A stretch of DNA of 40,810 nt from Alistipes sp. (GTDB taxonomy: Bacteria > Bacteroidota > Bacteroidia > Bacteroidales > Rikenellaceae): assembly GCA_017505725.1 (NCBI GenBank), contig JAFVOR010000029.1, positions 1 to 40,810 on the forward strand. Reading direction: 5' to 3'. A model generated the notes under the pieces. It was not told the origin of the DNA. It saw only the letters and a program-made list of their open reading frames with translations, and searched no databases. The translations under genes were made by a program, and so were the position numbers. Below, in pieces: positions 7,696 through 15,572 of this stretch. Every line of letters starts with the position of its first letter. Position 1 is the first letter of the stretch.

Positions 7696-10602
7696 TTAGT
7701 ATGCAACATACAAATGTGACAGATCAGACCAATAACCCGTAGTTTTGTATGTATCAATTGCGGCTAATGGCACGTAGATTTTCGTTTTGTTATCATAACG
7801 AACATAAAATATTTCTTCATCGTTCTCTCCGTCGTATTCCCACATATTTGAGTCTTCTGGAGGTGTTATACAAGTAAAGTAAATCTCACTCAGATAACCA
7901 AATGAACTCGAGGTAATCTTTGCATTTTCGCCAAAGTAGACGCATTTCAAATTGCTGCAATTTCTGAATGCTAAAGAACCAACACTACAATTAATAACGC
8001 CTACCTTTGTAAGACTAGAGCAACCATTAAATGCTCTATTTCCAATATTCTCTACACTGTTAGGTATTATAACGCTTGACAATGTAGTACATCCGTAAAA
8101 TGCTTCTGTACCTATGGTGGTCACTTCACCGTCAAAGGTTATTACTCCCTGACCATCAGTATATGTATTATCAGTGATGTTTGCTCCAAATACAGAAGAA
8201 TCATATGGTGTTACAATTGCGCCATCCGATGATGTATAAACAATAGTTTTGGTATCACTCGCAGGATCATAAATCTTACTTCTATAAGTACTCCACGATT
8301 TTGCGGACTTATAGATTGGGATATATGCATATGGAACATAGACTTTACAGTTCGAAGCAACACTACTAAATACAGATCCTTCGAGCACAGGAGGTGCTGA
8401 GAGCATATTAACTACCGACAACTCCGAGCAACCCTGGAAAGCGTTGACACCAATAATTTTGACACTTGCGGGAATCGTTACAGATGTTAATGTTGTACAC
8501 CTCTGACAAAAGTATTCGTTTATTTTAGTGAGTCGTCCGCTAAACACGATTTTTCCTACGCCATTGAAATATGTATTTGAGATTACAGAATAATCGTTAT
8601 AAGGGGTTACAATTTTTCCATTACTTGTTGTATACTCCATAATTGTTTGTATTTCTAGCGCAATATACTCACTTGTAACAGAACTATTTCCATCTGATAT
8701 AGACAATCTTACACTCGCTGTTTGGGTGCCATCAAAGAAACTTTGAGACAAATTTTCGCCTGATACCTTCAGAGAAATAACACCACTAGATGCATCCTCC
8801 TCAAAAACTTCTATCGGCATATCAATAAATGACACCGCACGGGTTTGAGTGTATATTGCCTTAACCGTTATTGCGCTTTGCCACACCTTTGCCAACTCGG
8901 AGACAGCATCTTTTGGCGAGACCTCGAAATCAAGACCAATACAACTTGTAACACCATCATAGTTAACGGTCGCCTTTCCATCTTCATACTTAGGTATGTA
9001 TGAGATAGATTGTATGCGAGACAAAAGGGCAGAAATAGAATCTTTCAAATCGATAATATCAGCTAATAAACTTGCAATTTGTCCCTTGATTGCTGAAACC
9101 TCATTTTCAACCACAGATACACGAGTTGCAATTAATGCTATTTGATAGTTAAAAGTTGAGATTTCATTGTCAATACGGGTGCTTAAAGCTAATGCCTCAG
9201 ATGAACTGATTGAACCGTTATTACTAATAGCATCTCGTATAATTCGCTGGCAGATTTCCTCCATCTCGTTCTCAAAATCGCCTAAGCGCTGCTGCAACTG
9301 CACAATATCTGCTGAATTTTGTGCGATTGCCGCAGCGTTGTTATTGATTGCAACGGCATTCTTGGTAATAAGTTCCGCGTTCCTGGTAATGTTCTCTGCG
9401 TTAGTAGCAATGTCTGCAACATTCTTTGCAATGGTTGAAGATTGCAACGCCTCGACAGCACTCTTGTTCTCGGCAATCAATTTAGCATTCGCGGCAACCG
9501 CTGTTTGGCACTCCTCAATGTTTGAAGAGTTTGTGGCGATTGCCTGTGCGTTTTTAGCGATATTTGATGAATTTTCGATAATCTTACTTGCATTGTTAGC
9601 AACTGAGGTTTCCAAGTTGCTAACCTTTGATTTCAACTCCTCAATAGCAACATTGTTTGTGTTGATAAGCGACTTCAACTCATCCGAAAGGGCGCTGATA
9701 AGTCCTTCGAGATATACCTTTTGTGCTTCGAGTTTACTATTCGTTTCCTGCTCCATAGTAGCAAGCATTGCATCAATTTGTGCAATAGTGTAGTACTTCG
9801 CCAACTGCTCATTTACCCACTGTTTCATAGATGATTCAAGTGCAGAAATAGCACTCTGAATCGCTGCTGTGTATGCTGCTGTAATCTCCTCTTTGGCAGT
9901 TGAGATGGCAGATGTGTAGGAGTTTGTTATCTCGGTTACCGCCTCAGCAAGTTCGCCCTGTAAACCCTTTACTGCTGTAGCAATGTCGGTGGCAATCTTG
10001 GTATTGAGACGTGTTTCAAGTTCAGAGATAGATTTGTTAAGGTTCTCAATCTGAGTCTTAATTGTGGCAATCTCCGAACACAAAGCGTTGTACTGTTCAA
10101 GTGTTGAGAATGTGGCAGTTGCCCAATCTTTGGTGTTTTTGAGTTCGGTATCAACATAGTTTCTCAACTCCGTAATCTTACCCTCCAACTCGGTGTCTTT
10201 TGCTTGAAGTGTTGCGATGGTAGAGTTAATCTGAGAGAGTTCATTGTTCATCTCAGTTCGGAGTGCTTCCAATTGCGCCAACACATCTGCCTTTGCAGTC
10301 GAAATTTCACCCTGCAATGCCGTTTTCACCTCGTCAATCTTAGTATTGGTGTCCTCAATAGATTTCTGTAACTCCACAGCAGTACCCTGTAATGCTGTGA
10401 TGTAGTTTTTGAGTTCAACATCTGCTGCCTCCAAATCTGCAATGGAGGTGTTGATGTTAGCAATCTGTTCGTTGATGGTTGAAATAGTGGTGTTTTCAAA
10501 CTTGTCAAGGCGCGCACCTAATGCATCAAGTTCGTCATTGATTTTTTGACAACTTGGCAACAACATTGCCACTGCTGCAATCACAAGTAAAAGTTTCTTC
10601 AT
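7696..10602 (-). CDS. Surface lipoprotein: long coiled-coil stalk plus two BspA-type LRR modules
   Basis: A 968-residue lipoprotein with signal and lipobox LLPSC (Cys18). Residues about 20-535 are almost continuous coiled coil, starting with a DUF4988-like segment (INDELDALGARLDKFE). Residues 334-434 switch to a regular IxxNxxx heptad, the Asn-at-d pattern of trimeric stalks. A beta-rich domain follows (about 540-655), then two similar modules (656-777 and 788-968), each opening with YT(T/S)S(N/D)G.IVTPY and continuing into LRR_5 repeats (FQGCSELSVV, FYGCTTLSSV, FNGCSSLTKV) and a KVYVPYAYIPIYKSAKSW cap. BspA-like LRRs commonly bind host proteins or other cells. The likely arrangement is a lipid-anchored, perhaps trimeric, fibre with an LRR tip. 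The AT-richer LRR part suggests a separate history. The ligand is unknown. Confidence 0.85.
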   Translation of the reverse strand: MKKLLLVIAAVAMLLPSCQKINDELDALGARLDKFENTTISTINEQIANINTSIADLEAADVELKNYITALQGTAVELQKSIEDTNTKIDEVKTALQGEISTAKADVLAQLEALRTEMNNELSQINSTIATLQAKDTELEGKITELRNYVDTELKNTKDWATATFSTLEQYNALCSEIATIKTQIENLNKSISELETRLNTKIATDIATAVKGLQGELAEAVTEITNSYTSAISTAKEEITAAYTAAIQSAISALESSMKQWVNEQLAKYYTIAQIDAMLATMEQETNSKLEAQKVYLEGLISALSDELKSLINTNNVAIEELKSKVSNLETSVANNASKIIENSSNIAKNAQAIATNSSNIEECQTAVAANAKLIAENKSAVEALQSSTIAKNVADIATNAENITRNAELITKNAVAINNNAAAIAQNSADIVQLQQRLGDFENEMEEICQRIIRDAISNNGSISSSEALALSTRIDNEISTFNYQIALIATRVSVVENEVSAIKGQIASLLADIIDLKDSISALLSRIQSISYIPKYEDGKATVNYDGVTSCIGLDFEVSPKDAVSELAKVWQSAITVKAIYTQTRAVSFIDMPIEVFEEDASSGVISLKVSGENLSQSFFDGTQTASVRLSISDGNSSVTSEYIALEIQTIMEYTTSNGKIVTPYNDYSVISNTYFNGVGKIVFSGRLTKINEYFCQRCTTLTSVTIPASVKIIGVNAFQGCSELSVVNMLSAPPVLEGSVFSSVASNCKVYVPYAYIPIYKSAKSWSTYRSKIYDPASDTKTIVYTSSDGAIVTPYDSSVFGANITDNTYTDGQGVITFDGEVTTIGTEAFYGCTTLSSVIIPNSVENIGNRAFNGCSSLTKVGVINCSVGSLAFRNCSNLKCVYFGENAKITSSSFGYLSEIYFTCITPPEDSNMWEYDGENDEEIFYVRYDNKTKIYVPLAAIDTYKTTGYWSDLSHLYVAY

Positions 10603-10889
10603 AACAGTAAGTATTAGAATATGGTTTATAATGTTTGCGCTGTTATGACAAAAAGAAAGTGTGAGGTTGATTTTCGTCCATTAAGTAGAAGGTTGTGGCT
10701 AACCCGAAACAAACAAACGATACGATACCCCACACCTGTATACAGCATCAAATCGGTATAGGGCATACCAATAGCATATATACAAGAAATGAGCGTTAAT
10801 CGTTGTCCTTGTTTCGTTGAAAATTGCCACATTCTCTACTTTGGACAGTGCGAAAAACACTTTCAATATGTCCGCAGTCTACAATGACT
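10603..10889 (-). promoter_or_regulatory. Long 5' leader of the coiled-coil/LRR lipoprotein, possibly structured
   Basis: This 287-base stretch lies between the predicted transcript start and the lipoprotein ATG. It contains a small hairpin GGTAT/ATACC (10755-10769) and a longer-range pairing GGTTGTGG (10691-10698) with CCACACC (10730-10736). A 68-codon frame across it on the minus strand looks non-coding. A leader this long is unusual among genes in this window and may hold a regulatory RNA structure; no known riboswitch is recognised. Confidence 0.35.
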
Positions 10890-10895
10890 GCACTA

Positions 10896-10926
10896 CAAAG
10901 TTAGAAACTTATTTTAAAACTCACAA
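10896..10926 (-). promoter_or_regulatory. Promoter of the coiled-coil/LRR lipoprotein
   Basis: On the minus strand TTG (10926-10924) and TAACTTTG (10903-10896) are 20 bases apart, a good Bacteroidetes promoter. Its -33 element lies inside the T-run of the upstream M16 terminator, so the two signals are merged. Confidence 0.55.
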
Positions 10927-10953
10927 AAAAAGGAGCGAGAAAATTCTCGCTCC
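10925..10953 (-). terminator. Rho-independent terminator of the M16 peptidase gene
   Basis: On the minus strand GGAGCGAGAA pairs with TTCTCGCTCC around two bases and is followed by a run of seven T. It is preceded by a short ATGCAAA-type tandem repeat. Confidence 0.88.
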
Positions 10954-10958
10954 CAATT

Positions 10959-10982
10959 TTGCATTTTGCATTTTGCATTTTG
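10959..10982. repeat. Short tandem repeat, TTTTGCA unit
   Basis: A little over three copies of a 7-base unit (TTTTGCA on the plus strand) lie between the M16 stop codon and its terminator hairpin. Confidence 0.65.
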
Positions 10983-10986
10983 AATT

Positions 10987-13806
10987 CTACTTCTCGGGAC
11001 GCATTACGATATAAGCCATATTGTTATCCTTGAGGATCTTGGCTGCGAGAGCCTTCAAATCGTCGTAGGTCAACTCCTCGACTGCCTTCTTGTACTCGAC
11101 GAGAGAATCCATACCACGATAGTTGTAGAGGTCGAGCCAATCAATCCAAGTACCATTCTGCTGGATTTGATTCTCGTACTCCTTCAACAAATACTTGCGA
11201 GTCTTCTCTACATCTTCCTTATTAGGACCATCGGTAGCAATCTTCTTAATCTCATCGATTACAATCTGGCTCAACTCGTCAGCCATCTGCTCGTTGGTGT
11301 CGAACATTACGATAAGCTGATACCAAGGCTTGTAATCGGCATATACGCGACCACCTACGCCTACGCTGTATGTACCACCCTTCTCCTCGCGGATAGATAC
11401 GGTGTAGCGGCTACGAAGTACCTGCGAGAGGACATTCATTGCAACGCGATTCTTCATTGTGTAGTCGATAGGACCGGTGTAGATGCGAGTTACGCCAACC
11501 TTTGGCTGCTGCATCTTAACCTTAAAGTCATTTACAACCTCGCCCTTTACAGTCTGCACGCCATCGTCAACCTTCTTCGAGAGTTTCTTCGATACAGGGA
11601 GTGAGCCGAGATACTTCTCAACAAGTGGCTTCAAAGTTGCCAAATCGACATTACCTACGATATAGGTTGTGAAGTTTGCTGCATTCGAATACAAAGCCTT
11701 GTAAGCAGGCTCGATAAGCTCGAACTTAATCTTATCAAGCAACTCTGGTGTAACCTGCTGACGGCGGAAGTGGTTGCCATAGAGTGTCTTCTGACGCTGA
11801 ACACCCGAGATGTAATCAGGGTTTGTCTGCAGGTTCTGTACATAAGGCTTCAACTGATTCATTGCAACATCGAAATCCTCCTTCGAGAATCGAGGCTCGG
11901 TAAACTGCAAGTAGATAAGCTGCATCAAAGTCTCCAAATCCTTTGGCGAAGCCATACCCTGAATACCTGTCTCGTAGTCATCTGGCGAAACACGAAGGCT
12001 TACGCTCTTGCCTGAAAGTTGCTTGCGGAGATCAGTAGCCGTAAACTTCGATACACCCATACGACCCATAAAGGTTGAGAGGAATGCCGAAGGCCAATAC
12101 AACTCGTCGCTCAATGATGACTGTCCGAAGTGTGCAATCATTGACACCTGTATCTCGTCTGCCTTGAACTTGGTAGGCTTAACAACCACCTTCATACCAT
12201 TTTTGAGAGTCCATTCAGTAGTACCATAAGCCTCATTCTTCGACTCCTTCTTCACGGCCGAGCCCTTCAACTTCTTGTCAGGCGAGATAAGCGGCTCCTT
12301 AACGGTGTTATCGGCATAAGGTGCAATTTCTGCCTTCTTGACCTTTGCTAAAACCTCTGCCAACTGCGCCTCGGTAGGATTTACCAAACCTTCCTTCTTT
12401 GGAGCCTGTGCAATCACTACGTGATTGTGGTCGGTGATATACTGCTGCATAACCTGGTTAATCATCGGCAACTGAATGTTGGCAATGATTGTGCTATCCA
12501 ACTTCCACTCGGTCTCTGCATCAGGCATAGGCGTGTTCTTGTGGAAAGCATCGAGGTAACGGCGAACATACTGACCATTCTTGCGGTCGTTGCGGTTGTT
12601 GTATGCAACCTCCTGCATCTTCATCACATTGTTCTTCGCACGCTCCAACTCGCCCTCGGTAAAGCCGTGACGACGAATACGCTCCAACTCGGTATATGCA
12701 GCCTCAAAACCTGCCAACATCTTGCCGTCCTGTGTATTTACGCCAACAGCAATAGCCGCAAATGTTGGGCATATACCTACTCCACCATCGTTGAAATATG
12801 CGCTTGTGAATGGTGCGTTAGGCTTCATCGAAATCTCGCGAAGACGAGCATTTGCCATATCCTCGGCAAGTGCAGCAACAAGGCTCAACTGCTCTGCAAT
12901 AACAGTGTTGTTATACTGCTTTGGCAACGCCTGACGCTTGATGAAGAGTGTAGCGCTTGTCTCGGTCATCTCTGGATCCTCAAACATCGAGATAATAGGC
13001 TCCTGGTTGTCAGGAATTACGATATGCTCCTTCTGAGGTGCATCGGCTGGTGATGCAGGAATATCAGCCATCAACTTCTGCAACTTAGCCTCAATCTCGT
13101 CAACATTGATATCACCAACGATAACTACAGCCTGCAACTCAGGGCGATACCACTTCTTGTAGAAGTTCTCGAGCGAAGTGTGGCTAAACGACTTCAAGCC
13201 ATCGAGGTGACCGATAAGGTTGCGGTGCTCATAGCGAGTACCCTTACCGAGAGCCTGCAACATCTTGATTGTACCGCGCCACGACGCGCCGTCACGCATA
13301 CGCAACTCCTCCATAATAACACCTCGCTCAGCGTCAATCTCCTTTGGCTGCAAAGCGATAAAGTGCGACCAATCGTGAAGAATAAGGAGTGCCGAGTCGA
13401 CGATTCCTGGACGGATTGTTGGTACATCCTTGAGGAGGTACTGAGTGTAGTCCCACGATGTACCAGCATTGAGGTTTGTACCGAACTTAACACCTACAGT
13501 CTCGAGGTACTCGATAAGCATCTTGCCCGGCAAGTTCTTTGTACCATTGAATGCCATATGCTCGAGGAAGTGAGCCAAACCCTGCTGGTCGTCATCCTCC
13601 TGAATAGCACCCACATCGTGCGAGATGTAGAAATCTGCCAAATTCTTCTGCTTGTCGTTGTGACGAAGATAGTACTTCATTCCATTGGGAAGTGTACCCA
13701 CACGAACAGCCTTGTCCGCAGGGATAACCGGAATCTGTTGCGCCGGTTGCGCTGTCACCACCATTGCAACTAACAACGCGATGACGGATGTAAATAATCT
13801 TTTCAT
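10987..13806 (-). CDS. M16-family (pitrilysin/insulinase-like) zinc metallopeptidase, exported
   Basis: A 939-residue protein with a signal peptide (MKRLFTSVIALLVAMVVTAQ), so it acts in the periplasm or at the envelope. The inverted zinc motif HFLEH is at residues 79-83 (His79, Glu82, His83), with the further acidic ligand in ERGVIMEE (160-167). Two M16 halves are visible: the active N-terminal half, and a second half from about residue 510 (TTEWTLKNGMKVVVKPTKF) with the R/Y-type substrate-binding segment VSIREEKGGTYSVGVGGR. M16 enzymes of this clamshell type degrade unfolded peptides. Length is normal for the two-domain Bacteroidetes form. It has its own terminator and a 306-base upstream spacer, so it is probably a single-gene unit. 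Confidence 0.95.
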   Translation of the reverse strand: MKRLFTSVIALLVAMVVTAQPAQQIPVIPADKAVRVGTLPNGMKYYLRHNDKQKNLADFYISHDVGAIQEDDDQQGLAHFLEHMAFNGTKNLPGKMLIEYLETVGVKFGTNLNAGTSWDYTQYLLKDVPTIRPGIVDSALLILHDWSHFIALQPKEIDAERGVIMEELRMRDGASWRGTIKMLQALGKGTRYEHRNLIGHLDGLKSFSHTSLENFYKKWYRPELQAVVIVGDINVDEIEAKLQKLMADIPASPADAPQKEHIVIPDNQEPIISMFEDPEMTETSATLFIKRQALPKQYNNTVIAEQLSLVAALAEDMANARLREISMKPNAPFTSAYFNDGGVGICPTFAAIAVGVNTQDGKMLAGFEAAYTELERIRRHGFTEGELERAKNNVMKMQEVAYNNRNDRKNGQYVRRYLDAFHKNTPMPDAETEWKLDSTIIANIQLPMINQVMQQYITDHNHVVIAQAPKKEGLVNPTEAQLAEVLAKVKKAEIAPYADNTVKEPLISPDKKLKGSAVKKESKNEAYGTTEWTLKNGMKVVVKPTKFKADEIQVSMIAHFGQSSLSDELYWPSAFLSTFMGRMGVSKFTATDLRKQLSGKSVSLRVSPDDYETGIQGMASPKDLETLMQLIYLQFTEPRFSKEDFDVAMNQLKPYVQNLQTNPDYISGVQRQKTLYGNHFRRQQVTPELLDKIKFELIEPAYKALYSNAANFTTYIVGNVDLATLKPLVEKYLGSLPVSKKLSKKVDDGVQTVKGEVVNDFKVKMQQPKVGVTRIYTGPIDYTMKNRVAMNVLSQVLRSRYTVSIREEKGGTYSVGVGGRVYADYKPWYQLIVMFDTNEQMADELSQIVIDEIKKIATDGPNKEDVEKTRKYLLKEYENQIQQNGTWIDWLDLYNYRGMDSLVEYKKAVEELTYDDLKALAAKILKDNNMAYIVMRPEK

Positions 13807-13951
13807 TTTTATAACAAAAATTGAATTGTAGTTATCTCTTTTGTCTGCCCATTATATATCCTAACGCAGTTTTCGCCCATTTTATTGTCCCATTTTCTCA
13901 ATTAGACGCATCCCACAAGGTGAAAACTACAAACATAATTGCAATTTCGTA

Positions 13952-13985
13952 CAAATATACCAATTCTTTCGATTTCTGATGCAAA
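13952..13985 (-). promoter_or_regulatory. Putative promoter of the M16 peptidase
   Basis: Minus-strand TTTG (13985-13982) and TATATTTG (13959-13952) are about 22 bases apart, at the long end of the accepted spacing. The leader would be about 140 bases. Confidence 0.35.
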
Positions 13986-14038
13986 AAATTGGATTTTTTT
14001 GATTTTATTATTGCCAAAACATTCGGCATCAGATACAG

Positions 14039-14084
14039 CAGAGGCTGACTACAAGCCCAACTACGGACTTTTCAGCCAGCCTCT
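14039..14084 (-). terminator. Inverted repeat after the DUF5689 gene, possible operon terminator
   Basis: AGAGGCTGGCT and AGTCAGCCTCT (minus strand) form an 11-bp stem with one mismatch, and an inner AAGTCC/GGGCTT pairing fits inside. There is no T-run, so termination is uncertain. Confidence 0.4.
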
Positions 14085-14112
14085 TTGTGTTAGTTGCTAA
14101 TAACGGAAACGA

Positions 14113-15549
14113 CTATTGCGAATCGTCATCCTCGGTGAGATACTGCGGCAGGAGCCACGACTCCTTCGGGGTATTCTTGAGGCACCATACCACCCAATCA
14201 GCCCACTCGTTCCACTTCTCCCAGGCAGGAGTTCCATCGTCAGCAGGCTTATTAGCCAAATACTTAGCCTCCCATATCTCAACCTGCTCGGCGTGAGCAG
14301 CGTCATCTGTGAGTGGCTTGAGCGAATATTTAGGGAAGCTATTCTCAACCGAAGTCAAGTAGCTGCTCCACAACGGGTGTTCCTCCTTCGGCTCTGTCTC
14401 AAAACCGAAATCCTCGTAACGATTTATCGACAACTGGTAAGTTGCATACTGATAGTTCCAATTGTGAGCATAGATGCTGAAGATTGCAAGTACATCGCCC
14501 ACTGCACCATCCTTCGGAATGAAGTTGCCCGCAAAACGCGAATAACCACTTGTACGCACGGTGTATACACCAGCCTCGTTGGTTGATGCAGGAATACCAT
14601 CGTTGTAGGTAACAAGTATACTACCATACTGAGCAATACCATCTACGCTATAAGCCATCTTGTACCAAGGCTTCTGCACCACCTGAGTTGGCGAGCCACC
14701 AATGCTGTTAGGGATACCTGCCGAGCAGAGCCACTGCGGATAGATGTTATCTCCAATACCTGTAGTCTCACCGGCCTCGTTGTTTGCACCGGCGTAGCGC
14801 ACTGTAAGACCCTTGAATCGAATCAAGCGACCAAGATACTTTGCGTTCTGGAACAACTTACTGTACGAACCATTGTCAACCACAAGAATGTCGCAATCGT
14901 CAGTAGTACCCTCTTTCAAGGTAGCCTTCTCACCAAGGAATACGTGTTCGCGAACCTTGCGCTGACTTACAATATTCGAGTTAGCATAGTACTTGTACGC
15001 TCCCCACGAGTTGTAGCTTGTGGTTGGGATATCTCCAACCGACAACATCATACGGAAGTTACCGAGGTACAAACCGCGCAACTTAACATAGACCCAACGA
15101 GTCTCACCTGTTGTAAGATCGCAAGGATAGTCAAGGAAAAGACCATTCGTAAGCTTGAGCTCGATTGCAGCAGTACCGTCGAAGATATGGAGCGACTTGT
15201 AGATATTACCCTCCTCGTCGTTCGAGATAACCTTTCCTTTGATATAGTAGTTGCCGGTATCGTACCACCTTTGCTTAATCTCCCAATCGGTACACTCCAT
15301 CTCGGGATTTGTAACGAAACGGAGGTAGCGAGTCTCCTCCTGATTGTTGGTACTTCCGCTATTCTGTACATCACCGTACAACTCCTTAAGCTTTGCAATG
15401 GTGATATGCTTCACACCCGGATTCACCGCCTCGAAGAGGTCATCTGTGAATACTGTAGGTGCTTTTGGTGCCTCGAAATCGTTGTAGCAAGCGGTAAAAA
15501 TCAAACCGATCAATGCTACCAAAATCATCTTATATTGTCTCATAATCAT
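14113..15549 (-). CDS. DUF5689-domain surface lipoprotein
   Basis: A 478-residue lipoprotein with a short signal and lipobox IFTAC ahead of YNDFEAP. Residues about 45-270 match my memory of DUF5689, a Bacteroidetes domain with an OB-like core (YYIKGKVISNDEEGNIYKSLHIFDGTAAIELKL). The C-terminal 200 residues form a beta-rich, aromatic region ending in an acidic tail. Two ATGs, at 15549 and 15543, both lead into the signal sequence. The gene follows the TonB receptor by 23 bases and is the last of the nuclease/TonB run. By position it could be the receptor's surface partner, the place SusD takes in glycan loci, but it is not SusD-like. The ligand is unknown. Confidence 0.8.
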   Translation of the reverse strand: MIMRQYKMILVALIGLIFTACYNDFEAPKAPTVFTDDLFEAVNPGVKHITIAKLKELYGDVQNSGSTNNQEETRYLRFVTNPEMECTDWEIKQRWYDTGNYYIKGKVISNDEEGNIYKSLHIFDGTAAIELKLTNGLFLDYPCDLTTGETRWVYVKLRGLYLGNFRMMLSVGDIPTTSYNSWGAYKYYANSNIVSQRKVREHVFLGEKATLKEGTTDDCDILVVDNGSYSKLFQNAKYLGRLIRFKGLTVRYAGANNEAGETTGIGDNIYPQWLCSAGIPNSIGGSPTQVVQKPWYKMAYSVDGIAQYGSILVTYNDGIPASTNEAGVYTVRTSGYSRFAGNFIPKDGAVGDVLAIFSIYAHNWNYQYATYQLSINRYEDFGFETEPKEEHPLWSSYLTSVENSFPKYSLKPLTDDAAHAEQVEIWEAKYLANKPADDGTPAWEKWNEWADWVVWCLKNTPKESWLLPQYLTEDDDSQ

Positions 15550-15572
15550 TTATCAATTTATCGGTTTGACCT

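Larger units (their letters stand above)
13807..14112. other. Spacer upstream of the M16 gene
   Basis: The 306-base AT-rich gap holds two minus-strand TAnnTTTG matches (13937-13930 TATGTTTG and 13959-13952 TATATTTG), the second with a TTTG at 13985-13982 about 22 bases upstream. Next to the DUF5689 gene it holds the inverted repeat at 14039-14084. No gene is seen. Confidence 0.5.

Noticed and set aside
10626-10832. A 68-codon minus-strand frame in the lipoprotein leader.
   Set aside because: No recognisable protein, no initiation context; the sequence looks like structured leader.
14113-15549. SusD-type lipoprotein partner of the TonB receptor.
   Set aside because: No SusD/RagB TPR-like helices are visible; the protein is beta-rich and matches DUF5689.
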